From: Lutimonas halocynthiae
Lineage (GTDB): Bacteria; Bacteroidota; Bacteroidia; Flavobacteriales; Flavobacteriaceae
Direction of reading: 5' to 3'
DNA length: 64,000 nucleotides
Assembly: GCF_030409835.1 (NCBI RefSeq)
Contig: NZ_JAUFQO010000003.1
Location: forward strand, 186,001-250,000
Every line of letters starts with the position of its first letter. Position 1 is the first letter of the stretch. Positions 18,241 to 26,461 of this stretch are shown here, in pieces. The translations under genes were made by a program, and so were the position numbers. The notes under the pieces are model-generated. The model was not told the DNA's origin, did not search any database, and saw nothing but the letters and a program-made list of their open reading frames with translations.

Positions 18241-18270
18241 CAAAAGTAAGGCATTTTTATGATTTTTCAA
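18241..18270 (-). promoter_or_regulatory. Promoter of the rlmD operon
   Basis: On the minus strand TTG (18268-18270), 19 bp and TACTTTTG (18241-18248). The ATG at 18236 begins only 4 nt after the element, so the mRNA is predicted to be leaderless or nearly so. Confidence 0.72.
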
Positions 18271-18327
18271 TCCCGATTTTGACATGAATACAGCGCATCT
18301 TTCACAATATTTTGTAGTTTTATCCAC

Positions 18328-19416
18328 ATGGAATTAATGCCTGACAGAAAGATTATTCACGTTGATATGGACGCCTTTTTTGCTTCTGTCGAGCAGATGG
18401 ATAACCCTGAGTTGCAAGGGAAGCCTCTTGCAGTTGGAGGAGGTGGTGAAAGGGGTGTCGTGGCTGCAGCGAGTTATGAAGCGAGAAAATTTGGTGTAAG
18501 GTCTGCTATGAGTGGCATGCAGGCCAGGCGAAATTGCCCGAATCTAATTTTTGTAAAACCCAGGTTTGCGCGATATAAAGAGATTTCAGGGAAGATAAGA
18601 TCGATTTTCTATGAATATACTGAGCTTGTGGAGCCCTTGTCACTTGATGAGGCCTATCTGGATGTTACGGTGAATAAAAAGAACCATCCTTCGGCAACTA
18701 TTATTGCACAAAATATAAGAAAACAGATTTTTGAAGAAGTTGGTTTACATGCCTCTGCAGGGATAGCAAATAGCAAATTTGTTGCCAAGATTGCGTCTGA
18801 TATTAACAAACCAAATGGGCAAAAGACAATTGCTCCGGAAGAAGTGGAGTCTTTTTTAGAAAATTTGGAGATTTCAAAATTCTTTGGAATAGGAAAAGTT
18901 ACAGCTCAAAAGATGTATCGCTTGGGTATTTTTACGGGAAGTGATTTGAAAGAAAAGAGTTTGGAGTTTTTGATGACTCATTTCAAATCATCAGGAGAGC
19001 ATTACTTTAACGTGGTTAGAGGCTTACATTATAGTGCCGTAAAACCAAACAGAATTCAAAAATCAGTTGCGGCAGAACACACCTTTACAAAAAACCTTAC
19101 TTCTGAAATATTTATGATGGAACGTTTAGAAGCGATAGCAGCCGAATTAGAAAACAGGCTTAAAAAGTCTAGTGTTGCAGGTAAAACAATAACCTTAAAA
19201 ATCAAATACAGTGATTTTTCTTTGCAAACCAGAAGCAAGACTTTAGCTGTTTTCGTAAAAAATAAAGACATATTACTCGATACAGTCAAAGACTTACTGT
19301 ATCAGGAAAAAATTAAAAATTCGGTTCGTTTGTTAGGGATTTCAGTTTCAAATCTCAATAATGTGTCTAAAGAGGTAGAGAAGGTAATAGATGTGCAGTT
19401 AAAATTTGACTTTTAA
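18328..19416 (+). CDS. dinB: DNA polymerase IV (Y-family translesion polymerase)
   Basis: Error-prone polymerase that bypasses damaged template. 362 residues. Palm and finger motifs HVDMDAFFASVEQ and SLDEAYLDVT hold the catalytic acidic residues; ASAGIANSKFVAKIASD is the third family motif; a thumb helix-hairpin-helix (FFGIGKVTAQKM) and little-finger domain follow. The C-terminus LKFDF is a possible clamp-binding peptide. Start: ATG 18328 (MELMPDRK) or ATG 18337 (MPDRK). No LexA-type box was recognised upstream. Confidence 0.95.
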   Translation: MELMPDRKIIHVDMDAFFASVEQMDNPELQGKPLAVGGGGERGVVAAASYEARKFGVRSAMSGMQARRNCPNLIFVKPRFARYKEISGKIRSIFYEYTELVEPLSLDEAYLDVTVNKKNHPSATIIAQNIRKQIFEEVGLHASAGIANSKFVAKIASDINKPNGQKTIAPEEVESFLENLEISKFFGIGKVTAQKMYRLGIFTGSDLKEKSLEFLMTHFKSSGEHYFNVVRGLHYSAVKPNRIQKSVAAEHTFTKNLTSEIFMMERLEAIAAELENRLKKSSVAGKTITLKIKYSDFSLQTRSKTLAVFVKNKDILLDTVKDLLYQEKIKNSVRLLGISVSNLNNVSKEVEKVIDVQLKFDF

Positions 19417-19427
19417 GCATAAAAAAA

Positions 19428-19453
19428 TGCGTACCGAATATATTCGATACGCA
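19428..19453. terminator. Terminator between dinB and pckA
   Basis: TGCGTACCGAATA and TATTCGATACGCA form a 13-bp stem with one mismatch. The A-run at 19421-19427 gives a T-run on the minus strand, so it mainly serves pckA. Confidence 0.8.
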
Positions 19454-19475
19454 CTTCTTATTGAAAAACAATAAT

Positions 19476-21101
19476 TTAGTCTTGTTGTGGACCTGCAGCA
19501 ACTAATGATTTTCCTTCTTCATTATCAGTGTACTTTTCGAAGTTTTTCGCGAATAAGCCAGCTAATTTTTGCGCTCTTTTATCCCATTCTGCAGAATCTT
19601 CGTAAGTATCTCTAGGATCTAAAATTTCATCATGTACATTTTCTAAAGAAGTAGGAACTTCTAAATTAAATACAGGAATGATTTTAGTTTCAGCTTTATC
19701 AACAGAACCATCTAAAATTCTATCAATAATTCCTCTTGTATCCTGGATAGAAATTCGTTTTCCAGTTCCATTCCAACCAGTGTTTACTAAATAAGCTTCA
19801 GCTCCATGCTCTTCCATTTTTTTCACTAGCTCTTCACCGTATTTTGTTGGGTGTAAAGTCAAGAAGGCTTCACCAAAACAAGCAGAAAAAGTTGGAGTTG
19901 GTTCAGTAACACCTCTTTCGGTACCGGCTAATTTAGCTGTAAATCCTGATAAGAAGTGATATTTAGTTTGCTCTGGGGTCAACTTGGATACTGGAGGCAT
20001 TACACCAAAAGCATCAGCTGTTAAGAAAATAACTTTATTCGCATGACCCGCTTTAGAAACTGGTTTTACAATATTGTCAATATGATAAATAGGGTACGAA
20101 ACTCTTGTGTTCTGAGTAACTGATCCATCAGTGAAGTCAATTTTACCATTTTCATCAACAGTTACATTCTCAAGTAATGCATCTCTTTTAATGGCATCAT
20201 AGATGTCTGGTTCAGCTTCATGACATAGGTCAATCGTTTTGGCATAACATCCACCTTCAAAGTTAAAGACACCTTCATCATCCCAACCGTGCTCATCATC
20301 ACCAATTAAGGCCCTGTTAGGATCTGTAGAAAGGGTAGTTTTACCAGTTCCTGATAATCCAAAGAAAATGGCTGTTTTACCGTCTTTTCCAACGTTAGCA
20401 GAACAGTGCATAGAAGAAATTCCTCTTTGAGGTAAGAAATAGTTCATCATGGCGAACATTCCTTTTTTCATTTCACCACCATACCAGGTTCCACCAATTA
20501 TTTGCATTTGCTCTGTTAGGTTAAACATCGTAAATACTTCAGAATTTAAACCATGTTCTTTCCAATTGTCATTTTGAGTTTCAGAACCATTCATCACTAC
20601 GAAATCTGGTTCTCCAAAAGTCTCTAATTCTTCAGAAGTAGGTCTGATAAACATGTTTGTAACAAAATGAGCCTGCCACGGAACTTCTACAATAAATCTA
20701 ATTTTTAATCTAGTGTCTTCATTGGCACCACAAAAAGCATCAACTACATATAATTTTTTACCTGATAATTCATCAAGAACTAATGCTTTCAATTCATTCC
20801 AAACAGCTTGAGTTGTTGGTTTGTTGTCATTTGGTGCTTGTTCAGAAGTCCACCACAATGTATCTTTTGTTGCATCATCCTTAACAATAAACTTATCCTT
20901 TGGAGAACGACCTGTAAATTTACCTGTCATTACGTTTACAGCACCTAATTCGGTATCGTAAGCTTTTTCATATCCTTCTAAAGAAGGTGACATTTCATAC
21001 TTATATAATTCATCATATGATGGGTTATAAATAATCTCTTTTGGGTTTTTGATTCCTAAGTCATTTAATGAGCTGATTACTGATTTTGTTAGAACTTCCA
21101 T
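19476..21101 (-). CDS. pckA: Phosphoenolpyruvate carboxykinase (ATP)
   Basis: Converts oxaloacetate and ATP to PEP, CO2 and ADP, the entry to gluconeogenesis. 541 residues. [24 protein letters not shown] (P-loop), [20 protein letters not shown] (metal and kinase-2 site) and the adenine region near [15 protein letters not shown] are all present. The ATG at 21143 was rejected; the promoter -7 box (21141-21148) covers it, and 21101 gives the family N-terminus [16 protein letters not shown]. Single-gene unit with its own terminator. Confidence 0.97.
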   Translation of the reverse strand: MEVLTKSVISSLNDLGIKNPKEIIYNPSYDELYKYEMSPSLEGYEKAYDTELGAVNVMTGKFTGRSPKDKFIVKDDATKDTLWWTSEQAPNDNKPTTQAVWNELKALVLDELSGKKLYVVDAFCGANEDTRLKIRFIVEVPWQAHFVTNMFIRPTSEELETFGEPDFVVMNGSETQNDNWKEHGLNSEVFTMFNLTEQMQIIGGTWYGGEMKKGMFAMMNYFLPQRGISSMHCSANVGKDGKTAIFFGLSGTGKTTLSTDPNRALIGDDEHGWDDEGVFNFEGGCYAKTIDLCHEAEPDIYDAIKRDALLENVTVDENGKIDFTDGSVTQNTRVSYPIYHIDNIVKPVSKAGHANKVIFLTADAFGVMPPVSKLTPEQTKYHFLSGFTAKLAGTERGVTEPTPTFSACFGEAFLTLHPTKYGEELVKKMEEHGAEAYLVNTGWNGTGKRISIQDTRGIIDRILDGSVDKAETKIIPVFNLEVPTSLENVHDEILDPRDTYEDSAEWDKRAQKLAGLFAKNFEKYTDNEEGKSLVAAGPQQD

Positions 21102-21140
21102 AAGTAAATATTTAAGTGTTAATTGTTTTGATTTCTTCAA

Positions 21141-21148
21141 CAAATTTA
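21141..21148 (-). promoter_or_regulatory. -7 element of the pckA promoter
   Basis: TAAATTTG on the minus strand, about 40 bp before the ATG at 21101. No convincing TTG at -33, so activator dependence is possible for this regulated gene. Confidence 0.5.
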
Positions 21149-21404
21149 CGGCTTAATGCTATTTCGTTTTTATGACATTTGTCAGGGATTACATGCTTAT
21201 TTACGATAACGTTTTCGCAATTAATAGTTGAAAATTGATCTCTTAAAATTACTAAGAATAAGATAGTGTACAAAAAGTATTTACCATTAATTATTAATAA
21301 AATCAAGTAATTACTAGTGATTCAGTCTTTTTCTTAAAATCATGAAGATAATTGGGGCAATGAAAATAACCCATGAGGAATTAGGGTTTATAAAGCGTTT
21401 TTGA
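21149..21404. other. Gap between pckA and the DUF423 gene
   Basis: About 250 bp, AT-rich. No gene with a start codon, no clear hairpin. A short open stretch on the minus strand (about 21310-21410) reads like a membrane helix with a basic tail but has no start codon. Confidence 0.5.
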
Positions 21405-21788
21405 TTAATTTCTATTAGTTGATGTAAAAAATGAATAAGCACTTATTAACCATCCAAGAATAAAGAATAGACCACCTAGAGGAGTAATAAACCAAATTTG
21501 CTTTGCTTGAACGATGTCTAATGAGATGACAAAAATAGAGCCTGAAAAAAACAGGATTCCCGCAATAAATAGCGAAGAAATAATCAATTTAGACTTGTCA
21601 GAGAGCATTCCAGAGTTTGTGATTAATAGAATAGCTAAAACATGATACATCATATACCTCACACCTGTTTCAAAACTCTGTAGAACTTCCGGACTCAGCT
21701 TTTCTTTTAAAGAATGTGCTCCAAAAGCCCCAATTACAACAGTTAACATGGCTAATAAGGCGGCAAGTCCTGATATTTTTTTAATCAT
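21405..21788 (-). CDS. DUF423 family small membrane protein
   Basis: 127 residues with four predicted membrane helices. GAFGAHSLKEKLSPEVLQSFETG is the hallmark of DUF423 (E. coli YgdD relatives), followed by RYMMYHVLAIL and FSGSIFVISL. Role unknown in all species I know of. It stands alone, divergent from the saccharopine dehydrogenase-like gene. Confidence 0.9.
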   Translation of the reverse strand: MIKKISGLAALLAMLTVVIGAFGAHSLKEKLSPEVLQSFETGVRYMMYHVLAILLITNSGMLSDKSKLIISSLFIAGILFFSGSIFVISLDIVQAKQIWFITPLGGLFFILGWLISAYSFFTSTNRN

Positions 21789-21931
21789 TTTTCGGGTATT
21801 TTTTGATTGCTTAAAGTTACTTAATAATGCTAATTTAATTATTCAAAATACTATTTTATTAATTCTTTTTTTTAATAAAAAAATGAGAAAAAAATCAAGT
21901 TTTGAGCAAGTATCTTCTACTCAATTTTAAG

Positions 21932-21939
21932 TACATTTG
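21932..21939 (+). promoter_or_regulatory. -7 element for the saccharopine dehydrogenase-like gene
   Basis: TACATTTG, 19 bp before the ATG at 21959. No TTG at the ideal distance upstream. Confidence 0.5.
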
Positions 21940-21958
21940 AACAAACATCTACGCACTT

Positions 21959-23329
21959 ATGAGAAGTATTTTAATAGTTGGAGCCGGGAGGTCCTCAGCA
22001 GCTCTGGTAAGATATCTTTTGGAAAAATCTTTTTCAGAAAAGTTGAAAGTGATTATAGCTGATATTTCAGTTGATAATGCCAAAAAATTGGTTAAAGGTC
22101 ATGAGAACGCCACAATAGTAGAGCTGGATATCTTTAATGTAGAAAGTAGAAAAGCTTTAGTAAATAGTGCTGATATTGTAATTTCAATGTTACCTGCCAG
22201 GTTTCATTTAGAAATAGCTAAAGATTGTTTAGACTTTGGAAAGAGCCTTGTAACAGCTTCCTATATATCAAAAGAATTGATGGCCATGGATGAGGAGGTA
22301 AAGAAAAAAGGGCTCGTATTTATGAATGAGATCGGGCTCGACCCGGGGATTGATCATATGAGTGCCATGCAGGTCATTGACAGAATAAAGGCTAAAGGGG
22401 GTAAAATGTTGCTTTTCGAATCATTTACAGGTGGGCTTGTAGCGCCTGAAAGTGATACAAATCTCTGGAATTATAAATTTACATGGAATCCAAGAAATGT
22501 TGTTGTTGCCGGTCAAGGAGGCGTAGCGAAATTTATTCAAGAAGGAAGGTATAAATATATTCCATATCATAAGTTGTTTAGAAGAACTGAGTTTTTGTCA
22601 ATCGAAGGTTATGGGAATTTTGAAGCCTTAGCTAATAGAGATTCACTTAATTACCGAGACATTTATGGTCTTGAAGATGTACTAACCCTTTACAGGGGAA
22701 CAATACGTAGGGTTGGGTTTTCAAGAGCATGGAATATTTTTGTTCAATTAGGAATGACAGATGATAGTTATCATATGGAGGGTTCAGAAAGCATGAGCTA
22801 CAGGGAGTTTACAAATTCCTTTTTACCTTATAAACCTCATGATTCAGCGGAACTCAAACTAAGACATTATTTAAAAATAGATCAGGACGATGTCATTTGG
22901 GAGAAATTATTAGAGCTTGACATTTTTAACGCTGATAAGATCGTTGGAATCAAGGATGCCACTCCTGCTCAAATATTACAGAAAATCCTGATGGATAGCT
23001 GGACACTTCAAGAGGAAGATAAAGATATGATCGTTATGTACCATAAATTTGGATTTGAAATTGACGGTGAAAAACGGCAGATCGAATCTAACATGGTAGT
23101 TCTTGGGGAAGATCAATCCTATACGGCGATGGCAAAAACGGTAGGGCTGCCTGTTGCTATTGCAACACTTAGTATTTTGAATGGTCAAATAAAAAGCCCA
23201 GGGGTTCAATTGCCAATTAGCAAAGAAGTTTATGACCCAATTTTAAAGGAATTAGAAAATTATGAGCTTTTGTTTCATGAAAAAGAAGTTCCATATTTAG
23301 GTTATAACCCAAACAATTTAGGTGCTTAA
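21959..23329 (+). CDS. Saccharopine dehydrogenase family oxidoreductase
   Basis: 456 residues, the length of Lys9-type saccharopine reductases. The N-terminal Rossmann domain starts RSILIVGAGRSSAALVRYLL with the GxGxxxA-like dinucleotide loop; MLPARFHLEIAKDCLDFGK and NEIGLDPGIDHM are conserved in the family and the C-terminal domain follows. It could act in lysine breakdown through saccharopine, or in another amino-acid pathway; no lysine-degradation gene is adjacent. Likely in its own unit, 82 bp before the BASS transporter gene. Confidence 0.85.
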   Translation: MRSILIVGAGRSSAALVRYLLEKSFSEKLKVIIADISVDNAKKLVKGHENATIVELDIFNVESRKALVNSADIVISMLPARFHLEIAKDCLDFGKSLVTASYISKELMAMDEEVKKKGLVFMNEIGLDPGIDHMSAMQVIDRIKAKGGKMLLFESFTGGLVAPESDTNLWNYKFTWNPRNVVVAGQGGVAKFIQEGRYKYIPYHKLFRRTEFLSIEGYGNFEALANRDSLNYRDIYGLEDVLTLYRGTIRRVGFSRAWNIFVQLGMTDDSYHMEGSESMSYREFTNSFLPYKPHDSAELKLRHYLKIDQDDVIWEKLLELDIFNADKIVGIKDATPAQILQKILMDSWTLQEEDKDMIVMYHKFGFEIDGEKRQIESNMVVLGEDQSYTAMAKTVGLPVAIATLSILNGQIKSPGVQLPISKEVYDPILKELENYELLFHEKEVPYLGYNPNNLGA

Positions 23330-23411
23330 TAGCACATGCTAGATCATTAACCGACTGTTTTAGAATTTTTGTATATTGATTTCCTAATCAATCAATGAAC
23401 CTTTTATTGCT

Positions 23412-24281
23412 ATGACTTCGATTACAGGGATTATTCTCGCTATTTCTTTGTTTATTATAATGGCTGGTATGGGCTTATCATTGGCAATAGCTGATTTTAA
23501 ACGGATAGTTAAATACCCTAAGGCAGTGATTGTAGGGCTCAGTAGTCAACTTATTTTATTGCCAGTCATTGCATTTTTAATTTGCTATTTTTTAGCATTA
23601 CCACCCGTTATTGCCATTGGTATTATGCTTATCGCATCATGTCCGGGAGGTGCCACATCTAATATGATTAGTTATTTGGCTAAAGGAGATCTTGCTTTGT
23701 CAGTTTCACTGACTGCAATTGCGAGCTTGCTTTCATTTATAACGATCCCTTTTATTATGAATATTGGGTTTCACTATTTTTTAGAGGAGTCACAAGCCAT
23801 GTCTTTGGATTTTATGTCTACTTTAAAACAGTTGTTTGTGATTATTATTATTCCGGTTTTGATAGGGATGTTCATTAACAAAAAATTTCCAGAATTTGCT
23901 TTTCGAGTTGAGAAGCCAGTGAAAAAAGCATCAATGGTATTGTTTATCCTTGTAGTAGTTGGTGTAACGTACAGCAATAGAAATGAGTTTATTGAGTATT
24001 TTGGGGAGGCTGGATTGCCCTCAATATTGTTAAATATTTTCACAATGCTCGCTGGGTATTTATTGGCAATTATTTTTAAGCTACCTAAAAATCAAGCGGT
24101 TACTATTTCTATTGAATCAGGTATTCAGAATGGAACTTTGGCTATAACGATTGCTACTTTGATACTTCAAAAGCCTGAATACACGATTGTTCCATTAACT
24201 TATGGTTTGTTAATGTTCTTTACGGCAGCTGTTATTATCGCGTTTAGGAAAAGAGCCAAAGAGTCTGATCTTATAACTTAA
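23412..24281 (+). CDS. Bile acid:sodium symporter (BASS) family transporter
   Basis: 289-residue inner-membrane protein with nine or ten predicted helices. SCPGGATSNMISYLAKGDLALSV is the conserved helix-4 crossing region of BASS proteins, and ISIESGIQNGTLAITIATL matches the second crossover that forms the sodium sites. The family carries bile acids, pantoate, pyruvate and other organic anions with sodium; the substrate here is unknown. It overlaps the convergent trmN6 gene by 11 nt. Confidence 0.9.
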   Translation: MTSITGIILAISLFIIMAGMGLSLAIADFKRIVKYPKAVIVGLSSQLILLPVIAFLICYFLALPPVIAIGIMLIASCPGGATSNMISYLAKGDLALSVSLTAIASLLSFITIPFIMNIGFHYFLEESQAMSLDFMSTLKQLFVIIIIPVLIGMFINKKFPEFAFRVEKPVKKASMVLFILVVVGVTYSNRNEFIEYFGEAGLPSILLNIFTMLAGYLLAIIFKLPKNQAVTISIESGIQNGTLAITIATLILQKPEYTIVPLTYGLLMFFTAAVIIAFRKRAKESDLIT

Positions 24282-24987
24282 GGTAAAAATCTTTCACCAA
24301 ACTTTTATAATGATCAGAATATTCATGACGAGAATGTTCTAAAAAGAATTCTTCTTGAACTAGCGTATGAGGCTTAGTTTTTAATTGAATAAGACTTCTT
24401 TTTAATTCACTATTTATATTTCCTCGATACCTGCTAATCTTAGAAGGGAAAAGGTTTGTGTTTTGAGCGAGCTCCAAAAAACCTATTTCCTCTTTGTAGG
24501 GTATAATAAAAGCAGCAGTACCATCAGTTGCGAGCACTTTGGTAACTCCTTCCAATAGCTCCTTAAAAGTGAGTTCTTCTGTATGTCTTGCAATGGCACG
24601 TTGTTTATCTAATTCCTTAAAAGTGTCGTTAAAATAAGGTGGATTACTTATGACCAGATCATATTTATCATCTATTTCACTAACAAATTCCTGTAAAGAG
24701 GCGTGGTAGCAATACAGCCTATCAGCCCATTGGCTATTTTCAAAATTTTCAACTGCCTGCTCGAAAGCCTGGGGCTCTATTTCCAAGGCATCAATTACTT
24801 CAGCGTCACTTCGTTGAGCTAGTTGAAGCGCTATAATTCCGGTGCCAGTCCCAATATCCAGGATTGAATTAATATGTTCAGGTACATCAACCCAAGCCCC
24901 TAATAGAACTCCATCAGTACCAATTTTCATTGCACAGCGGTCTTGTTCGACTTTAAATTCTTTGAACTGAAATCCTTTATGAGACAT
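24271..24987 (-). CDS. trmN6: tRNA1(Val) adenine-37 N6-methyltransferase
   Basis: 238-residue class I methyltransferase of the YfiC type, which makes m6A37 in tRNA-Val. DIGTGTGIIALQLAQRS is the SAM-binding motif I, and DLVISNPPYF the NPPY catalytic motif of amino-methyltransferases. The N-terminus GFQFKEFKVEQDRCAMKIGTDGVLLG matches YfiC relatives. It is the third gene of rpsP-rimM-trmN6, 6 bp after rimM, a place usually held by trmD in proteobacteria. Confidence 0.9.
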   Translation of the reverse strand: MSHKGFQFKEFKVEQDRCAMKIGTDGVLLGAWVDVPEHINSILDIGTGTGIIALQLAQRSDAEVIDALEIEPQAFEQAVENFENSQWADRLYCYHASLQEFVSEIDDKYDLVISNPPYFNDTFKELDKQRAIARHTEELTFKELLEGVTKVLATDGTAAFIIPYKEEIGFLELAQNTNLFPSKISRYRGNINSELKRSLIQLKTKPHTLVQEEFFLEHSRHEYSDHYKSLVKDFYLKL

Positions 24988-24993
24988 GATAAT

Positions 24994-25521
24994 TTAGGCT
25001 CTATTCATATCAATAAGCCCTTCTGGCGTTCTGACAATAACTTTCTTATTTTTACGGTCAATCTTTTCAATGAAGTCATCAACCATTGGGATTAGAATTT
25101 CATCAGAATCCGTTTTTATTACAAAGAGAGGTTGTGAAGACTTGTCATCAATGGAATCAATAAGTCCTATTTCTCCAAAGCTTATATCTTCTAACATGAA
25201 TCCTTTTATTTCATGATAATAAAACTTGGTCCCTTCCAGTTTGGGAAGTAAATTCATTGGCAGATAGGCACCTTTCTTCAAAAGTTTTTCAGCTTCTTGC
25301 TCAGAGTAGACTTCTTCAAATTGAATTCTTAGTTGGTTACCTTTTTGAAATAAGCTTTTTTCAATAAAGTAGGGTACAAGGGTTTTACCAAAATCTATGA
25401 GGACGGCATCGAGGTTTTCATAAATCTCAGGTTGATCAGTATCGAGTTTTAAGACGACTTCTCCTTTAAAACTATACTTTCTAGCAATTATACCGAGATA
25501 AAAACAATCCTCTTTTTTCAT
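24994..25521 (-). CDS. rimM: Ribosome maturation factor RimM
   Basis: Assembly factor for the 30S head that binds uS19. 175 residues: an N-terminal beta-barrel domain (FYLGIIARKYSFKGEVVLKL) and a C-terminal PRC-barrel domain (YYHEIKGFMLEDI, then PLFVIKTDSDEILIPMVDDF). Standard length. It follows rpsP; an attenuator-like terminator sits between the two, which would lower rimM expression relative to S16. Confidence 0.95.
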   Translation of the reverse strand: MKKEDCFYLGIIARKYSFKGEVVLKLDTDQPEIYENLDAVLIDFGKTLVPYFIEKSLFQKGNQLRIQFEEVYSEQEAEKLLKKGAYLPMNLLPKLEGTKFYYHEIKGFMLEDISFGEIGLIDSIDDKSSQPLFVIKTDSDEILIPMVDDFIEKIDRKNKKVIVRTPEGLIDMNRA

Positions 25522-25557
25522 TTAGTTGAAATTCTAATCTGACAAATTTAAAACAAA

Positions 25558-25585
25558 AAAACCTGATACATTCATATCAGGTTTT
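25558..25585 (-). terminator. Terminator/attenuator between rpsP and rimM
   Basis: ACCTGATA (25561-25568) and TATCAGGT (25575-25582) form a perfect stem extended by A/T pairs; on the minus strand it is followed by seven T. Read-through would still feed rimM and trmN6. Confidence 0.82.
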
Positions 25586-25606
25586 CAAAAATATTTCAAA
25601 AATATT

Positions 25607-26194
25607 TTATTTTTCTTCTTCTTTAGCTTGTTCAGCTACTTCGTCAATTGTTTTAGGAGCCTCATCTTCTACTGCTTCTTCAGCTTTTGCCGCCGCTTCT
25701 TTGGCCGCTTTTGCATCTGCTTTAGCTTTGATAGCTTCGTTTTCAATTTCATCTGCTGCCGCTTTACGACTAGCATTAACAGCCTTCTCAGCTTCAAAAA
25801 TTGCTAATTTAGCATCTTCTTCAGCTTTTGCAAGTTTTCCTTCTTTATCTGAAACTTTATTTGCTTTCTCTTCTAACCAAGCTTGATATTTAGTTTCAGC
25901 TTGCTCTTCAGTTAAAGCACCTTTTTTAACGCCACCAGCAAGATGGTTTTTTAATAAGGCACCTTTGTAAGATAGAATAGCTCTAGCTGTATCAGTTGGT
26001 TGTGCACCATTTTGAAGCCATTTAACGGCTCCATCGATATCTAAATCAATGGTTGCAGGGTTTGTGTTAGGATTGTAAGTTCCTAGTTTTTCCAAAGATC
26101 TACCATCTCTTTTTGAGCGCGAATCTGCAGCTACTATCCAAAAGAATGGTTTTCCTTTTCTACCGTGTCTTTGTAATCTAATTTTTACTGACAT
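25607..26194 (-). CDS. rpsP: 30S ribosomal protein bS16 with long acidic/alanine-rich tail
   Basis: The first 80 residues are ordinary bS16 (VKIRLQRHGRKGKPFFWIVA, RSLEKLGTYNPN, AQPTDTARAIL), which binds 16S rRNA. After residue 80 the protein continues for about 115 residues of Ala, Lys and Glu, probably helical or disordered, ending AEQAKEEEK. Extended bS16 tails are seen in many Bacteroidota, but their role is not known. First gene of rpsP-rimM-trmN6. The leader carries two hairpins that may control translation. Confidence 0.95.
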   Translation of the reverse strand: MSVKIRLQRHGRKGKPFFWIVAADSRSKRDGRSLEKLGTYNPNTNPATIDLDIDGAVKWLQNGAQPTDTARAILSYKGALLKNHLAGGVKKGALTEEQAETKYQAWLEEKANKVSDKEGKLAKAEEDAKLAIFEAEKAVNASRKAAADEIENEAIKAKADAKAAKEAAAKAEEAVEDEAPKTIDEVAEQAKEEEK

Positions 26195-26209
26195 AAATGT
26201 TTAAATTTT

Positions 26210-26260
26210 TAGGTTCTCGACCTAAGTTATTAATATTATATTTCTACTTTCTCGAAGTAG
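26210..26260 (-). promoter_or_regulatory. Twin-hairpin leader of rpsP
   Basis: Two small inverted repeats lie in the 5' UTR: CTACTT...AAGTAG (26244-26260) and TAGGT...ACCTA (26210-26224). Both present the same loop sequence, TCGAGAA on the minus strand. Duplicate hairpins with one loop motif upstream of a ribosomal protein gene suggest autoregulation by S16. From memory, a bS16 leader has been predicted in flavobacteria; not verified here. Confidence 0.6.
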
Positions 26261-26264
26261 GGCG

Positions 26265-26298
26265 CAAAAATAGTAAATATTATTGAATGCATAGTCAA
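26265..26298 (-). promoter_or_regulatory. Promoter of rpsP
   Basis: On the minus strand TTG (26296-26298), a 23-bp spacer and TATTTTTG (26265-26272). It would give a leader of about 65 nt. Confidence 0.6.
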
Positions 26299-26461
26299 AA
26301 ATAATAATTATTATCATTCTCATTATCAGTACCTGCGACAATGAAAACCCCTATTAACAATTGCGTCTCATTGTTGATAAAAATACTGCTATTTGGGATT
26401 ATTAGAATTGACTAAATACTTACTTTTATCCCTTTCATATCTTCACATAATTAATTGTTGC

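Noticed and set aside
21310-21412. Minus-strand stretch reading as a membrane helix with basic tail (possible exosortase sorting signal)
   Set aside because: No start codon and no upstream coding body in this frame; it lies out of frame behind the DUF423 stop.
26393-26461. 23-residue N-terminal extension of DnaE
   Set aside because: The extension is hydrophobic and the exonuclease motif begins directly after ATG 26462.
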